In this document: piece after piece, positions 41,596-53,309 of the stretch
Position numbering within the stretch: the first letter of the stretch is position 1
Layout: every line of letters begins with the position of its first letter
Assembly: GCA_005893305.1 (NCBI GenBank)
Contig: VBOZ01000029.1
Coordinates: 58,229 to 112,376 of the forward strand
DNA length: 54,148 nt
DNA from: Candidatus Eisenbacteria bacterium
GTDB taxonomy: Bacteria > Eisenbacteria > RBG-16-71-46 > SZUA-252
Direction: 5' to 3'
Notes under the pieces: generated by a model
Database searches by the model: none
What the model saw: the letters and a program-made list of their open reading frames with translations, nothing else
Told to the model about the DNA's origin: nothing
Translations under genes and position numbers: made by a program

Positions 41596-44500
41596 CTATA
41601 GCGTGGGCGTCGGCGCGGCCTCGGGCACCGGCTCGCCCATCACCACTCGAAGTCGATGCGTAGCGCCGTCGTCGACCAGCGGGATCGACCGGGCGTCGAC
41701 CCGGTCGCCGTCCAATACCGCCTCCGCGACGCCGCGGTTCGTACGACCAGGATTTTCCACCGTGATCTCGTAGAGGCTCCGGCCATAGCGCCACCGCACC
41801 ACGAAGCCGTTCCATGTTCCGGGAACGCACGGTGCCACTGAAAAGCGCTGGCCACGACGCCTGAGTCCGAGGATCGACTCGAGGCCGAGGCGATACATCC
41901 AGGCGGCAGACCCGGTATACCAGGTCCAGCCGCCACGGCCGATATGCGCCGGGTGCGTGTAGACATCGGCCGCCACGACGTAGGGCTCCACCTGGTAGCG
42001 CTCGACATCGGCCGGGGTGCGATTGTGATTGATCGGATTCAGCATGTGGAAAAGCTCGACCGCCTCGTCTCCGCTACCGAGGTGCGCCATCGCCATCACC
42101 GTCCAGATCGCGGCGTGCGTGTACTGACCTCCGTTCTCGCGCACCCCCGGTATGTAACCCCTAATGTAGCCAGGGTCGAGCGACGACTGGTCGAACGGCG
42201 GGGCGAGCAACTGAATCACGCCGGTGTCGCGTCGCACCAGCTGCATGCGAACCGCGTCCATGGCGCGCTCGGCCCTGCGCCGCGGCGCCACTCGCGAGAG
42301 CACGGCCCAGGACTGCGAGATCGCGTCGATCCTGCACTCCTGCGCTTGGGCCGAGCCGAGCGGGGTGCCGTCGTCGAAGTAGGCGCGGCGGTACCAGTCG
42401 CCATCCCACGCCTGCTCGAGCATCGTCGCCATTCGCTCGCGCTCTCCGGCCCAACGGACTGCGCGCGCCGTGTCCCCGCGCGCTCTCACCAACGCGGAGA
42501 AATCGTGAAGGATCTTCGACAGGAACCAGCCGAGCCAGACGCTCTCGCCGCGGCCCTGGTGTCCGACACGGTTCATGCCGTCGTTCCAGTCCCCGGTGCC
42601 GATCAGGGGAAGGCCATGCGCGCCGACGGTGAGCCGACGCTCGATGGCGCGGATGCAGTGCTCGTAGAGTGTTCCGCTCTCCCCCCTGGTCGCGGGCTGA
42701 CCGTAGGCCTCCAGCTCGCCGGGTTGGAGTATGGGCGACTCCAAGAATGGCACGGGCACATCGAGCACCGCGTGATCCCCAGTGTGCTTCACATAGTGGG
42801 CCACGGCGTACGGCAGCCACAGCAGGTCGTCGGAGCACCGGGTGCGCACGCCGCGCCCGCTGTGCTCGTGCCACCAGTGCTGCACGTCGCCTTCGATGAA
42901 CTGGCGTGAGGCGCAACGCAGCAAGTGATCGCGGAGGAGGTTCGGCCGCGCGAAGCCGAGCGCCATCACGTCCTGGAGCTGATCGCGGAAGCCATAGGCG
43001 CCGCCCGGCTGAAAGAAACCAGTGCGACCCCACAGCCGCGAGCTCACCGCCTGGTAGAGCAGCCACCGATTCATGATCAGGTCGAACGAATCATCCGGCG
43101 TCTCGATCTGCACGGCGCCGAGCAACTCGTCCCAGCGCTGCTCGACCTGCTCCAACGCCGAGCGCGCGGCGCGGACGCTGCCAAGCCGGCTCGCCAGTGC
43201 CAGCGCGTGCGCGCGGTCGTCGCCCTGGCCCAGCAGCACCACGACCTGCTTGGTCTCGCCGGGATTGAGATCAACACGGATCTGAAGCGCGGCGCACGGA
43301 TCGAGGCCGGCGCCGAAGCGCTGCCCCAGGGAAACTCGCTTGAGCGCAGCCGGTCGCCGCAACGAGCCGTTCCGCCCCAGGAATTCGAGCCGGTCGGCTG
43401 TTGCCGAAGCGGGCGGCTGGCTTGCGTGCGCGAACGCCACGCGGCCCATGAAGTCCGAGTTGTAGGTATTGCGAGCCAAGACGACGCTCGTCTCAGCGTC
43501 CTGCTCGGTGACCACGAAGCGCTGCTCGCCCGCGCGCGGCGGGCAGAGCGCCCACTCGTTGTAGGCAAATACGCTCAGGCGCCGTGGGAGCGCGGTGTGG
43601 TTGGTCAGCGAAACCAGAGAGAGCTTGACCGGCTCATCGGCGTGCACGAACACCGCCAGCTCGCAGGTGACGCCGTGATCGCGGTGGGCGTATCGCGTGA
43701 CCCCGGCGCCATGACGCGTGACCCAGCGGCCGCCCTCGGGCGCTCGCTGGAGCGGGCCCGGAGTGGCGCCCCATACCTCCGCGGAATCCTCGTCGCGTAG
43801 ATAGAGGGCCTCGCCGCTGAACTCGCTAACCGCGTCGTTACCGAACGGGGTCAGACGATTCTCTCGACTGTTCCCGGCCCAAGTCCAGGCCGAGCCGGTG
43901 GCACCGACCACGGTACCGAAGCGCTCGTTCGCGATCACGTTCACCCACGGCTGCGGAGTGTCGGCATCGCCCTGAAGCACGATCGCGTACTCGCGCCCTC
44001 CGGCGGTGAATCCGCCGAGTCCGTTCGCGAGCGCGAGCGGCGGCGCTTCGACCTCCGCCGCGGCATCGTTGGTCGTTTCTCCCTCTGACAGCGAGGGCGA
44101 CACCAGTGGCTCCGGCCAGGTCGGCTCGGGGTAGGGAAGGCCGAGCTGGTCCGCGAGGTCGCCGCGCTCGCCGCTCAGCACCGCACGCGCGACCGCCAGC
44201 AGGACCGTGCGCTCCGCCTCAGGCATGCCGTCGCCGCGCAGCAGGAACACTCCGCCGGGGCGCTGTCTCCACGCGGCCCACGGCCCCTTCTCAAGCAGGC
44301 CCTCGAGCTGCTCGTGCATCTCGTCCAGATAGCTCACCGGATGCTCGTTGAGAATGACGACGTCGGCACTGAGGCCCTTCAGCCGCCAGTATTCCTGCGC
44401 GCGCAGCGCTTGGCGCACCAGGGAAAGATCGCCCTCCTCGACCACGCGCACGATCAGGATCGGGAGATCGCCGGAGATGCCGTGGGCCCAGAGGCCGGCT

Positions 44501-47500
44501 TGGCCGAGGGTGTTGCTCGCGAAAATCGTGGGGGAGGCACGGAGCGCGGCGTCGGTCCAGAGCACGCGCGAGGCGAGCCGCTCGTAGAGCTGCGCTTCGT
44601 CGGTCGAGATGCCAAGGTGACGCAGCAGCAGCTGGGTCTGGGTGGCCGCGAGCGCGAAGGTGCGGGCGGCCGAAGTCGGATCGTCGTATTTCTCGGCCAG
44701 GGCTAGGGCGGCGGCCCTGGTCGCTGCGACGCCGGTCGCAAATGCGAGGCGCACCTGCCCTCCGGGGGCGATCCGCACACGGCGGCGCAGGCTCAGGACC
44801 GGATCGAGCACCGCGCCCGTTGTGCCCGAGAGCGCCCGGCCGTCGAGCGCGATAGGATTCTCGGGCGTGCGCCCGCGCCCGAGGAATCGCTTGCGGTCGG
44901 TCTCCCACTCGATGGCGCCGTGGACACCGCCCTCGGCGCTCAGCACGTGCACCGCCCACGGCGCCTGCTCGTCGGGCGAGCGCGGGCGGCGGCCGCACAG
45001 CAGGGCCATGCACTCAGGGCGGTACTCGGTCTCGAGGAAGAGCTTGAGGAACGCGGGGTGGGAGAGGTCCTCGGCGTGCGGAGCGAGCACGATCTCCACC
45101 AGGCTCGTGACCTCGATCTCGCGCAGGAGATCGGTGTGATTGACCAGCGACACTCGGCGCACCTCGACGTCGTCCTCGGGCGAGACCGTGACCTCGAGCC
45201 GGGTTTCGATGCCGTCGTCCGTACGTACGTAAAGGGCCCCGTCGGCGCGATAGGTCACCCGGTAGCGTTCGGGCTCGCGACAGACCGGCTGGTGGGCGGC
45301 CGACCAGATCAGGCCGCTGCGCACGTCCCGTAGGTAGATGAACTGGCCCCCCGGATCGCAGGTCGGGTCATCGCGCTGCCGAGTCACAGCGCGTCCACGC
45401 CAAGTACTCGCGCCGCCCCCGCCGTTCGTCACCACAGTGGTGTATTGGCCGTTCGACAGGAACTGCGCGCTCGGGTAGAGCGTGTGCGGCGAGCTGAAGC
45501 GCCTCGGCGACAGAACGGGCGCCACCGGCTCGACACGCGTGGACTCGGCCGGACGCGGCCGGATGACGGGCACGAAGCGCGGCACGCGCTCCTGCAGCAG
45601 CGGCTCGGTAGCCTGCACGCGGGGATCCGAATGGAAGCGGCGCACCATCGGGGCGCCGAGCACGGCGTTCGCGAGCGCGCCCAAGCTCATGCCCTGATGG
45701 TGGGCGAAGTATGCCCGCACGCCGTGGAAGCGAGCATGGTCGGGCGCCGCCTCGCCTTCGAGAACCGGACCCTTGCGTGGCGTGTAGTCGAGTGCCTCGT
45801 GGAACCCGAACCGCCCCACGGCCCCCTCGCGTGCGAGGCGGCGGAAGTTGGCCGCGGCGGCGGCGGGATCGACCAGGGCGGCAAGCGCGGTGGCGTAGGG
45901 CGCGATGACCAGGTCTTCGCCGAGCCCGCGTTTGAGCCCGAGGCCGGGGACGCCGAAGGCCTTGTACTGGTAGGTTCCGTGCGGGTCCACGGAGTCGAAG
46001 GCCGACTCTGAGATGCCCCATGGCACCCGGTGACGTTGTCCGTAGAGAACCTGCGCTCGCACCACCGCGCGGCATGTGTTCTCGAGCAGGGTCTCGGGAT
46101 GGCTGCGAAGCATCAGCAGCGGCATCAGGTACTCGAACATCGAGCCGCTCCAGGACACGAGCGTGGTGGAGCCCTCGACGCTCACGAGGGCGCGCGAGAG
46201 CCGGAACCAGTGCTCCTGGGGCACGTCACCGCGGGCGATGGCGATGAAGCTCGCGAGGCGGGCCTCGGACGCCAGCAGATCGTAGTACGAGGCGTCGAGG
46301 CGACCAGGCCCCTCGGCATCCGCCAGACGGTAACCGATCGAGAACGCGCCGCGCGTGCGGTCGTACAAAAACGTCCAGTTGATGCCGTCCGCGAGCGCGT
46401 CGCAGCGGCGGGCGAGATTCTCGAGTCGTTCGCTCGGCACATTGGAGGGCGTTGGGAGACCGTGCGCCGGGGCGAGCGCCTCGTCGAGCAGGCGACCCCA
46501 TACGGTGATGTCGTCGGCCTCGGGACCGGCGGGCGCCACGGCGGCGACCCGCTCGAGCGCCGTGCGCACGCCGGCAAGGTGGCGCGCTGCGGCCGCGAGG
46601 CGCTCGGTCGCCGGCCCCTCGCTGCCCAGCGCGGCGCGCAGCGTGTCGAGCTCGCCCTCGGCGAGCGCGCAGGCGGCCCGCAGAGGCGCGGCGCCGTGCG
46701 CGTGACGCCCTAGCGTCGCGAGCGCGTCGTCCAACACGCCCGCCGTGTCGGCGACGCCCGCCCCGATTCGATCGTCGTCACCCCTACCCGCGGCGAGCTC
46801 GCGCAGCCCGGCCGAGAGCGTCATGAGCACACCGGCGAGATTGCCGCTGTCCACGGTTGATACGTAGCGCGGCACAAGCGGCGCGAGGCTTTCCGTGTCG
46901 TACCAGTTCAGCAAGTGTCCTTCGTAACGCTCCAACGCCTCGACGATCTCGAGCGTGTTCTCGATCCGGTCGGTGAAGAAGGCGGTCCCGATGTAGCCAA
47001 GGTCGTGCGCGGCGAGCGTCGAGAGCAAGCCCATGCTGATGTTGGTCGGCGACGTGCGGTGCGCGATGCGCAGATCTGGATTCTCCTGCACGTTGTCGGG
47101 CGGCAGCCAGTGATCGTGCGCCGTGGTGAATCGCTCGAAATAGTGCCAGGTCCGGCGCGCGATGCGGCGCAACTGTTCCGTGTCTTCCGCGCCGAGCGCC
47201 AAGCGCCGCGGGACCACCGGCCGGCTGAGCCACCACGCGACCAGCGGCGAGGCGAGCCAGGCTGCCAGGAACGGCAGCGCCAGCGGCAACGCGGTGGCCC
47301 GGAGCGGCACCACTCCCAGCAGCAAAACCAGGGCGGCCGCGGGGCCCGCCCACATCTCGGCGATGAAGACGCGCGGGCCCTGGCGCGCGAGCAGCCCGGC
47401 GGCGCGGGCGGCGGTCGCGGCTGCGGTCTCCCACTCGAGCAGCCGTCGCTGCGTGATCACCATACGGACGAGGGACAGGACGATGGCGTGCACCATCTCG

Positions 47501-50118
47501 AGCGCGTGATAGGGGAGCAAAACGATCTGGAGCAGCACCTGAGCGCCGGCCGTCTGCAGCTCCGCCCACACGTCGTGCAGGAACACGCCGAGCGGCTGCA
47601 GAGGACGCGGGCCGCCGGCGAAGTGCACCAGGGGCGGGGCCAACGGAAACCCGAGCACCGCGAGCGTCGCCACGGTCCAGGCGAGCGGCGAGCCCGGGAG
47701 CCAGGTCCACGCCGAGGCCAGCACCGCCACGAGCGCCGGTGCGAGCAGGCTGCGGCGCAGGTTGTCGAGGACCTTCCAGCGGCTGATGAGGGGCAGCTGG
47801 GTGCGTTCGAGGCCGTGCCGCGTCGGCGTCACCGGGAGGAGGCAGAACAAGATCTGCCAGTCGCCGCGCACCCAACGGTGCTGACGCCGAGCGTGGGTGA
47901 GCACGCTCGAGGGAAAGTCGTCCACGACCTCGATATCCGAGATCAGCGCGCAGCGCGCGAACAGGCCCTCGAACAGGTCATGCGAGAGCATGGCGTTCTC
48001 GGCCACCCGACCCTCGAGCGCTGCCGAGAAGGCATCCACATCGTACAGCCCCTTGCCGGTGAAGATGCCTTCAGCGAAAAGGTCCTGGTACGTGTCGGAA
48101 ACCGCGGTCGTGTAGGGATCGATGCCGGTGTGCCCGGCGTAGGCCCGGGCGAAGAGCGAGCCGGCCGCGCTCGCCATCGTGACGCTGACCCTGGGCTGGA
48201 GGATCCCGTAGCCCTCGACGACGCGCCGGAGCGCGTGGTCAAAACGCGGACGATTGAGCGGGTGCTCGATTACACCGATTAGTTGCCGCGCCGCATCGCG
48301 CGGCAGGCGGGTGTCACTGTCGAGCGTGATGCAGTAGCGGACGCGCGGCAGGATCTCGGGATCGCCCACCCTCACTGTGAAACTCGTATCGGTGGCGCCC
48401 CGCAGCAACCGGTTGAACTCCTCGATCTTGCCGCGCTTACGCTCCCAGCCCATCCAGACGCCCTCGCTGCCGTTCCAGCGGCGAGCGCGATGGAAGAGGT
48501 AGAAGCGGTCGGCCGCGCCGGGCGCGTAGCGCGCATTGAGTGCCTCGATCGCCGCGATCGCTGCCCCGAGTACCTCGTCCTCGCCCGCCAGGTGCTCGCA
48601 CGGCGCGTCCGGGAAGTCCGTGAGCAATGCGAAATGGATATGCGGATCCATATTGCCGAGCGCGTGCACCTCGAGGCGCTCGACAAGAGCCCGCGCGCCC
48701 TCGACCGAGGAAACGAGGGTGGGAACAATGACCATGGTCCGAGCGTGTTCGGGCACGCCGCCGCGCAAGTCGAGGCGCGGCAGCGGCCACGGCCTCGCGA
48801 TCCGGTGGACCACCCGGTGCATGAGCGCCACCGCGAATTCGCTTACGGGAATGAGCGCGAGCGCGCCGACCCAGATCCACATCCACTGCGGTGCCCGCGC
48901 CGCTCGCGCCGCCGCCACCGCGGTCGCCACCCCGATCCCCGTGAGCGCGGCGAGAGAGCCGAGGTAGATGGGCGTGGCATGCTCAAACACCAGGCGCTTC
49001 AGGCGTATCGGCAGTCGGGGGTGGTGGGCGACGTCGCTCTCCAGCTCGCGGCGGCCGCGTCCGATCAGGTGGTAACCTACGTGTGCGGTTCTGGAATCGG
49101 TGCCCAGCTTTTCCGCCGCCTGACGGGCGCTCTCGATGGCGCGCAGCGCGACCCTCACTTGGGCCTCGCCGGTCGGGTCTGCCAGCGCCTCGACCGCGTG
49201 GCGGTAGCGATCGCGGCTGTTGAACTCCATCCGGCGGTAGACGCCTTGTGGATCGCGCTGGAGGATCTGTTCGATCAGGCTGACGCCCTCGACGTACTCG
49301 TTCCAATCGAGCGTGGCGCACAGCCTGAGGCTGGTGATGGAGTTGCCCATCGAGAGGTTGTTCATCGCCTGTCGCTGATGCTCGGCGCGCACGGCGTCCT
49401 CCACCGTCGTGCTGGCGGCATCCAGCCGCACCTCCAGCTGCCTCCTGAGCCCGGCGGCGCCGGCGCCGTACTCTCGCATGCGCTGCAGCAGTTGGTCCAC
49501 GAACGCCACGTGGAGGACCTCCGGAAGGAGGGGCACGCGGCCGCTTTCCCGCGCGCTCTCGAAGTCGGCGAAACATCGATCCGCCTCGAGGCGGCCCGCG
49601 CGGCTGTCGATCAATTCCTCGGAGAGCCGGCGCAGGTGCTCGATCAGCGCGAGCTTGAGCATGCTGGGCCACGCCCATAGCTCGCCAATCGTGAGGGGTG
49701 CGACGGTTTGATAGGCGTAGATGAACCGGTTTAGCCGGCGAGCGTCGAGTCGTGCGTCGCTGTAGCGGAGCAGCTCCACCGCCATGGCGTATACGCGAGC
49801 GGTCCCGACGAGTTCGCGCGTGGCGAGCTTCGGAAGCTCGAGGTAGTACCGAGTCGGAAGGTGATGGCGTATCTCGCGTATCTCGCCTTCGACCAGGTGA
49901 AAGTTGTCGAGCAGCCACTCTGCGGCGGGCGCGATCGGCTCGCCGTGCCGCACGTCGCCGGCCAGAATGCGATACGCGTCACGGAGTACGCGCGTATCGT
50001 CGGACAGGCGGCGCAGCAGCCGGGGGGGGCCACGCCGCGGGTTTCGCGAGAGCGTGAATCCGGCGTTCTTCCAGGCGCTCGACGCCGAGGAGCTCGCCGT
50101 GCAGTGGGCTGGAGTCAA
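41596..50118 (-). CDS. ndvB: cyclic beta-1,2-glucan synthase (NdvB type, GT84-GH94)
   Basis: Giant inner-membrane enzyme (2840 residues in this frame) that makes cyclic beta-1,2-glucans from UDP-glucose for the periplasm. The N-terminal helical part (about 40-330) is followed by two transmembrane helices near 385-435. The GT84 core has [27 protein letters not shown] (near 600) and QHRWVRGDW (near 745), then more hydrophobic helices (about 780-1000). A glycoamylase-like domain (about 1010-1500; [32 protein letters not shown]) precedes carbohydrate-binding repeats. The GH94 phosphorylase domain at the C-terminus has [18 protein letters not shown] (near 2509). The frame's first start is a TTG at 50118, and the preceding N-terminus lies in another frame. 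The C-terminus looks complete. Confidence 0.95.
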   Translation of the reverse strand: MTPAHCTASSSASSAWKNAGFTLSRNPRRGPPRLLRRLSDDTRVLRDAYRILAGDVRHGEPIAPAAEWLLDNFHLVEGEIREIRHHLPTRYYLELPKLATRELVGTARVYAMAVELLRYSDARLDARRLNRFIYAYQTVAPLTIGELWAWPSMLKLALIEHLRRLSEELIDSRAGRLEADRCFADFESARESGRVPLLPEVLHVAFVDQLLQRMREYGAGAAGLRRQLEVRLDAASTTVEDAVRAEHQRQAMNNLSMGNSITSLRLCATLDWNEYVEGVSLIEQILQRDPQGVYRRMEFNSRDRYRHAVEALADPTGEAQVRVALRAIESARQAAEKLGTDSRTAHVGYHLIGRGRRELESDVAHHPRLPIRLKRLVFEHATPIYLGSLAALTGIGVATAVAAARAARAPQWMWIWVGALALIPVSEFAVALMHRVVHRIARPWPLPRLDLRGGVPEHARTMVIVPTLVSSVEGARALVERLEVHALGNMDPHIHFALLTDFPDAPCEHLAGEDEVLGAAIAAIEALNARYAPGAADRFYLFHRARRWNGSEGVWMGWERKRGKIEEFNRLLRGATDTSFTVRVGDPEILPRVRYCITLDSDTRLPRDAARQLIGVIEHPLNRPRFDHALRRVVEGYGILQPRVSVTMASAAGSLFARAYAGHTGIDPYTTAVSDTYQDLFAEGIFTGKGLYDVDAFSAALEGRVAENAMLSHDLFEGLFARCALISDIEVVDDFPSSVLTHARRQHRWVRGDWQILFCLLPVTPTRHGLERTQLPLISRWKVLDNLRRSLLAPALVAVLASAWTWLPGSPLAWTVATLAVLGFPLAPPLVHFAGGPRPLQPLGVFLHDVWAELQTAGAQVLLQIVLLPYHALEMVHAIVLSLVRMVITQRRLLEWETAAATAARAAGLLARQGPRVFIAEMWAGPAAALVLLLGVVPLRATALPLALPFLAAWLASPLVAWWLSRPVVPRRLALGAEDTEQLRRIARRTWHYFERFTTAHDHWLPPDNVQENPDLRIAHRTSPTNISMGLLSTLAAHDLGYIGTAFFTDRIENTLEIVEALERYEGHLLNWYDTESLAPLVPRYVSTVDSGNLAGVLMTLSAGLRELAAGRGDDDRIGAGVADTAGVLDDALATLGRHAHGAAPLRAACALAEGELDTLRAALGSEGPATERLAAAARHLAGVRTALERVAAVAPAGPEADDITVWGRLLDEALAPAHGLPTPSNVPSERLENLARRCDALADGINWTFLYDRTRGAFSIGYRLADAEGPGRLDASYYDLLASEARLASFIAIARGDVPQEHWFRLSRALVSVEGSTTLVSWSGSMFEYLMPLLMLRSHPETLLENTCRAVVRAQVLYGQRHRVPWGISESAFDSVDPHGTYQYKAFGVPGLGLKRGLGEDLVIAPYATALAALVDPAAAAANFRRLAREGAVGRFGFHEALDYTPRKGPVLEGEAAPDHARFHGVRAYFAHHQGMSLGALANAVLGAPMVRRFHSDPRVQATEPLLQERVPRFVPVIRPRPAESTRVEPVAPVLSPRRFSSPHTLYPSAQFLSNGQYTTVVTNGGGGASTWRGRAVTRQRDDPTCDPGGQFIYLRDVRSGLIWSAAHQPVCREPERYRVTYRADGALYVRTDDGIETRLEVTVSPEDDVEVRRVSLVNHTDLLREIEVTSLVEIVLAPHAEDLSHPAFLKLFLETEYRPECMALLCGRRPRSPDEQAPWAVHVLSAEGGVHGAIEWETDRKRFLGRGRTPENPIALDGRALSGTTGAVLDPVLSLRRRVRIAPGGQVRLAFATGVAATRAAALALAEKYDDPTSAARTFALAATQTQLLLRHLGISTDEAQLYERLASRVLWTDAALRASPTIFASNTLGQAGLWAHGISGDLPILIVRVVEEGDLSLVRQALRAQEYWRLKGLSADVVILNEHPVSYLDEMHEQLEGLLEKGPWAAWRQRPGGVFLLRGDGMPEAERTVLLAVARAVLSGERGDLADQLGLPYPEPTWPEPLVSPSLSEGETTNDAAAEVEAPPLALANGLGGFTAGGREYAIVLQGDADTPQPWVNVIANERFGTVVGATGSAWTWAGNSRENRLTPFGNDAVSEFSGEALYLRDEDSAEVWGATPGPLQRAPEGGRWVTRHGAGVTRYAHRDHGVTCELAVFVHADEPVKLSLVSLTNHTALPRRLSVFAYNEWALCPPRAGEQRFVVTEQDAETSVVLARNTYNSDFMGRVAFAHASQPPASATADRLEFLGRNGSLRRPAALKRVSLGQRFGAGLDPCAALQIRVDLNPGETKQVVVLLGQGDDRAHALALASRLGSVRAARSALEQVEQRWDELLGAVQIETPDDSFDLIMNRWLLYQAVSSRLWGRTGFFQPGGAYGFRDQLQDVMALGFARPNLLRDHLLRCASRQFIEGDVQHWWHEHSGRGVRTRCSDDLLWLPYAVAHYVKHTGDHAVLDVPVPFLESPILQPGELEAYGQPATRGESGTLYEHCIRAIERRLTVGAHGLPLIGTGDWNDGMNRVGHQGRGESVWLGWFLSKILHDFSALVRARGDTARAVRWAGERERMATMLEQAWDGDWYRRAYFDDGTPLGSAQAQECRIDAISQSWAVLSRVAPRRRAERAMDAVRMQLVRRDTGVIQLLAPPFDQSSLDPGYIRGYIPGVRENGGQYTHAAIWTVMAMAHLGSGDEAVELFHMLNPINHNRTPADVERYQVEPYVVAADVYTHPAHIGRGGWTWYTGSAAWMYRLGLESILGLRRRGQRFSVAPCVPGTWNGFVVRWRYGRSLYEITVENPGRTNRGVAEAVLDGDRVDARSIPLVDDGATHRLRVVMGEPVPEAAPTPTL

Positions 50119-50191
50119 GGCCGATCAGCGATTGGTGGGCCGGGGCCGCATGGGGAGCGGCGCGGGACGGCGTGTCGTGAGTGCCTAGCAA
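50040..50191 (-). pseudogene. N-terminal segment of the glucan synthase in another frame
   Basis: The minus-strand frame starting at TTG 50191 reads [20 protein letters not shown], then [16 protein letters not shown]. This matches the expected NdvB N-terminus (P-L/I-R-A/G-E-L-F/L-x-x-E-R-L-E), but it is one base off from the main frame. The main frame resumes family-like sequence at [16 protein letters not shown]. The switch must lie around 50035-50070, where a run of seven C (50026-50033 region on the minus strand, GGGGGGG on plus) and short repeats occur. Sequencing error or real mutation cannot be told apart here. Confidence 0.6.
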
Positions 50192-50200
50192 AGGCCTGTA

Positions 50201-50233
50201 GTCCTTTCGGAAAGGACCGCGGGGAGCCCGCGG
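50201..50233. other. two adjacent perfect hairpins in the ndvB leader
   Basis: GTCCTTT/AAAGGAC (50201-50217, 3-nt loop) and CCGCGGG/CCCGCGG (50217-50233, loop GAG) share one base. They precede the glucan synthase start on the minus strand. No T-run follows. They could shape the mRNA leader; the DNA composition makes at least the second less significant. Confidence 0.4.
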
Positions 50234-50331
50234 CCCCGATCAGGGCGACCAACCTATAGTAGCAGGGATGGGGCAGTTGGACCTTCGTCCCGAGCGAGAG
50301 TGCGCACGTGGGATCGACCGCTTTGCTGGAA

Positions 50332-51291
50332 TTAGGGTCGGAACACGTCCGCGCTGACGTAGCGCAACCCCGAGTCGACCACGATGGTGGCTACGGTCGC
50401 CTTGGAGCCGAGGCGTTCCGCCACCCGGATCGCCGCAACCACGTTCGCGCCCGTTGACGTTCCCGCAAAGATCGCCTCCTCCCGCGCCAGACGCCGCGCC
50501 ATCTCCTTCGCCTCTTCCGTGGTCACCGTGAAAATCTCATCGACCTCGTTGGGCTTCCAGAGTGGAGGAATGAAGCCGATGCCGATCCCTTCGATCTGAT
50601 GGGACCCTGAAGGCTTGCCCGAAAGGACGGCGGACTCGGCGGGCTCTACCGCGAAGACGCGCACCTTGGGGTTGTGGCGCCGCAGTGCGTGGGCCGTACC
50701 GTGGATCGAGTGCGCCGTGCCGACGGACTGCACGAAGGCATCGACGCGCTTGCCGGTCTGCTCCCAGATCTCTTCACCGAGCGGGTGGTAGCCGTCCTCC
50801 CCGTCCCGATTGTTCAACTGATCGCACGACCAGTGTCCTGGCCGGCGACCGATCTCTCCCGCGGTTCGGATCATCGCCTTGATCAGTTTTTCCGTGATCT
50901 TCCCGTTCTCGCTCGGCACATCCGTGATCTCTGCGCCAAGGGCGCGCATCGTGCAGCGCTTCTCGTCACTGAAGGCGTCCGAGAAGACAAAGTGGGTCCG
51001 ATATCCAAGCGCGGTGCACGCGAGCGCGAGGGAGATGCCGGTCGTGCCGGCCGTGTACTCGACGACCGTACCTCCGGGCGACAGCCGTCCGTCCGCGGCC
51101 GCGCGCTCGATCAACGCCCTGGCCATGCGATCCTTCATGCTTCCCGTGGGATTGGTCGATTCCAGCTTCGCTACGACGCGGGCGGACCCAGCCGGCACGA
51201 CATGGCGAAGCTCGACCAGCGGAGTGTTCCCGATCGCGTCGAGAATCCTCAGGCTTGGCGGGCCCGCGGCGCTGGCCGGTGCCGACGGCAT
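50332..51291 (-). CDS. cysteine synthase family PLP enzyme (CysK/CBS-like)
   Basis: A 319-residue fold-type II PLP enzyme expected to carry out beta-replacement on O-acetylserine or a related substrate. The Schiff-base lysine is in NPTGSMKDRMA, with the substrate loop EYTAGTTGISLA and the phosphate/C-terminal STGANVVAAIRVAERL. The tyrosine-poor middle and GIGIGFIPPLW follow the CBS/CysK subfamily. ATG 51291 shares one base with the VOC gene stop (TGATG), so the two genes are coupled; the frame extends further upstream only inside the VOC gene. Alternative: cystathionine beta-synthase-like activity without the CBS domains. Confidence 0.92.
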   Translation of the reverse strand: MPSAPASAAGPPSLRILDAIGNTPLVELRHVVPAGSARVVAKLESTNPTGSMKDRMARALIERAAADGRLSPGGTVVEYTAGTTGISLALACTALGYRTHFVFSDAFSDEKRCTMRALGAEITDVPSENGKITEKLIKAMIRTAGEIGRRPGHWSCDQLNNRDGEDGYHPLGEEIWEQTGKRVDAFVQSVGTAHSIHGTAHALRRHNPKVRVFAVEPAESAVLSGKPSGSHQIEGIGIGFIPPLWKPNEVDEIFTVTTEEAKEMARRLAREEAIFAGTSTGANVVAAIRVAERLGSKATVATIVVDSGLRYVSADVFRP

Positions 51292-51755
51292 CAGCCTTTG
51301 ACGATGCTGGACCACCGTTCCTTCCTCTCTTCGGTCGAGGTCTCTTCGATGCGCGTGGCAATCGTCCACACGTGTCCCATCGGATCGATAATCCGCCCGG
51401 TGCGGTCCCCCCAGAACTGATTCTTCACCGGGAGCAGGACCTTCGCGCCCGCAGCAACCGCCCGCTCTACTACCTTGTCGACGTCCTCAACGTAAACAAA
51501 GATTACGACCGGCGAGCTGCCGTCCGGCTGGGGAGCACGGCTCGCGAGGGTCGGCCACTCCGCTTCGATGATGACCATCGCGCCGCCGATCGACAGCAAG
51601 GCATGCGCCACGGTGCCATCCGGACCTGATCGGCTCCCCAGCTCCGCGGCGCCGAACGTCGTCTTGCAGAAGTCGACCTGCACCGAAGGGTCACGGCACA
51701 CCAGCATCGGAATCAGAACGGAGGAGTTTTCGGGTATCGGTTTGACATGGCTCAT
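51291..51755 (-). CDS. VOC/glyoxalase-like protein (PhnB type)
   Basis: A 154-residue protein of two beta-alpha-beta-beta-beta modules. Blocks: SVLIPMLVCRDPSVQVDFCK, AHALLSIGGAMVIIEAEW, PVVIFVYVEDVDKVVERAV, and the final WGDRTGRIIDPMGHVWTIAT, whose PMGHVW is the typical C-terminal metal or substrate motif. The reaction is unknown. ATG 51755 with GGAGGG about 10 nt upstream; TGATG links it to the cysteine synthase-like gene. Confidence 0.88.
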   Translation of the reverse strand: MSHVKPIPENSSVLIPMLVCRDPSVQVDFCKTTFGAAELGSRSGPDGTVAHALLSIGGAMVIIEAEWPTLASRAPQPDGSSPVVIFVYVEDVDKVVERAVAAGAKVLLPVKNQFWGDRTGRIIDPMGHVWTIATRIEETSTEERKERWSSIVKG

Positions 51756-51866
51756 GGTCGTTCGCCCTCCACTGTCCAAGAGTAGTCGCCTGGCTCGCCA
51801 CACGCACGGCTTTCGTACTGGACATCACCTCCGCACACCCTTAGGTTTCGGGCATCATGCGCACTG

Positions 51867-53309
51867 TTGTTCGGTCTTGCCTGCGGAATTTTCGCATTCA
51901 CGATCGCGGCGGGAGCCGTGGGCTCCCTTGCCGCCGCGTTCGTCATCGCGGTCATCGTCGCGGCGCTCGTCGGATGGGCCTGGCGGGCGCGCCCGCTTGT
52001 CCCGATCGACGAAGCCGCCAGCCCACGCGGACTCAAGATCGTCGCGCTCGTGGCGACGGTCGCGGCCCTGGTTCAGCTCGCGCGACTCGCGGTATTCATG
52101 GTGGACCCGACGAAGCCAGGCTACTCCCAAGTTCCCGCCAGCGACTGGGAGGTCCGCCACTCCTGCCTCTCGGCCTACTTCGTCGCCGCTCGCGCTGCGG
52201 ATCACGTGCCCAACATCTACGCGGATTCGCTCTACACGAGCCCTGATGACGATCCGACCACCATACGAAAGGCGCGGATGATCGGTCCGTTCAAGATCGA
52301 TGTGTACGAGTACCCGCCGCCGTTCCTTCTCTTGCCGCGAGCGCTTCGGACCGTATTCCCGGATTTCCTGCGGTTCCGCATGATGTGGTTCGGATTGAAT
52401 TCAGCCGTCATTCTCCTGGCCATGCTGGTTCTAGCCCGCGGTCTGGGGCCCGCCGCGGGAACGCGCGCACTGCTGCTCTCACCGCTCATGTGGGCCGCAG
52501 CTCCGACTCTGAGCGTGCTGCAGAAGGGCAATGCGCAGGCATTGGTGATCGCGATCTCGATCCTCGCCATGGCGCTCTTCGAGCGCCGACGATGGGGGAT
52601 GGGCGGAGCGCTCCTCGCCTATGCCACGGTGAGCAAGCTCTACCCGGGCCTTCTCGTCGTGTACCTGATCGCGCGGCGTGAGTGGCGCGCCGTGGCCTGG
52701 ACTGCGGGGATGAGCGTCGCCCTGGCGGCCGTCACCGTGATCGATATCGGCTCGGCACCCTTCGTGGCATTTCTCGACCATCTCCCGGGCCTCGTCGGCG
52801 GCGAGGCGTTCCCCGCATTCCGCAATCCAATGGCCGTTGCGATCAACTACTCGATCCCCGGGCTCGTGTTCAAGCTCAAGCTATTCGGCGCGCCGGGAAT
52901 GACATTCGCCGCCGCGAAGGTTGTCGGATGGATCTACACGCTGATCCTCCTCGCGGTCATCGTCGCCATCGGTAGGCGTCCGGTGGCCGCGCGCCAGAAG
53001 CCGCTGGTGTGGCTGGGAATCATCATCCTGGCCACGCTGCGCAGCCCATTTCTCCCGCAGGGCTACGCCGGGTTCCCGGCGCTCGTCCTTTTGGTGCTGC
53101 TGGGGGCGATGTCCGCTCTAACGCCGAAGACGCTTGCCGCTGTTCTGCTGACCTGGCTCGCGCTCAACATCGCGTGGCCGATGGACTGGCCGATGGATCC
53201 CAGGCTGCTTGCTTTGCTAAGCACGATTCCGCAGGTCGTGACGATCGCGCTTGCGATCGTAGCCCTCAGGCGAAGCGGCCGAGAAGCCGCCATCGCCGCC
53301 ACGACGTGA
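51867..53309 (+). CDS. GT87/DUF2029-type membrane glycosyltransferase
   Basis: A 480-residue polytopic protein of GT-C type with about 11 hydrophobic helices. The first extracytoplasmic loop holds SDWEVRHSCLSAYFVAARAA and the block FKIDVYEYPPPFLLLPRAL, typical of the family (acidic residue, then Y-P-P-x-F). Later GNAQALVIAISILAMALF and VSKLYPGLLVVYLIARREW are also GT87-like. Such enzymes add mannose or arabinose from polyprenyl-phosphate sugars at the outer face of the inner membrane. The start is uncertain: TTG 51867 is the first plausible codon, and no ATG in frame precedes it. It overlaps the amidohydrolase by GTGA. Confidence 0.8.
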   Translation: MFGLACGIFAFTIAAGAVGSLAAAFVIAVIVAALVGWAWRARPLVPIDEAASPRGLKIVALVATVAALVQLARLAVFMVDPTKPGYSQVPASDWEVRHSCLSAYFVAARAADHVPNIYADSLYTSPDDDPTTIRKARMIGPFKIDVYEYPPPFLLLPRALRTVFPDFLRFRMMWFGLNSAVILLAMLVLARGLGPAAGTRALLLSPLMWAAAPTLSVLQKGNAQALVIAISILAMALFERRRWGMGGALLAYATVSKLYPGLLVVYLIARREWRAVAWTAGMSVALAAVTVIDIGSAPFVAFLDHLPGLVGGEAFPAFRNPMAVAINYSIPGLVFKLKLFGAPGMTFAAAKVVGWIYTLILLAVIVAIGRRPVAARQKPLVWLGIIILATLRSPFLPQGYAGFPALVLLVLLGAMSALTPKTLAAVLLTWLALNIAWPMDWPMDPRLLALLSTIPQVVTIALAIVALRRSGREAAIAATT

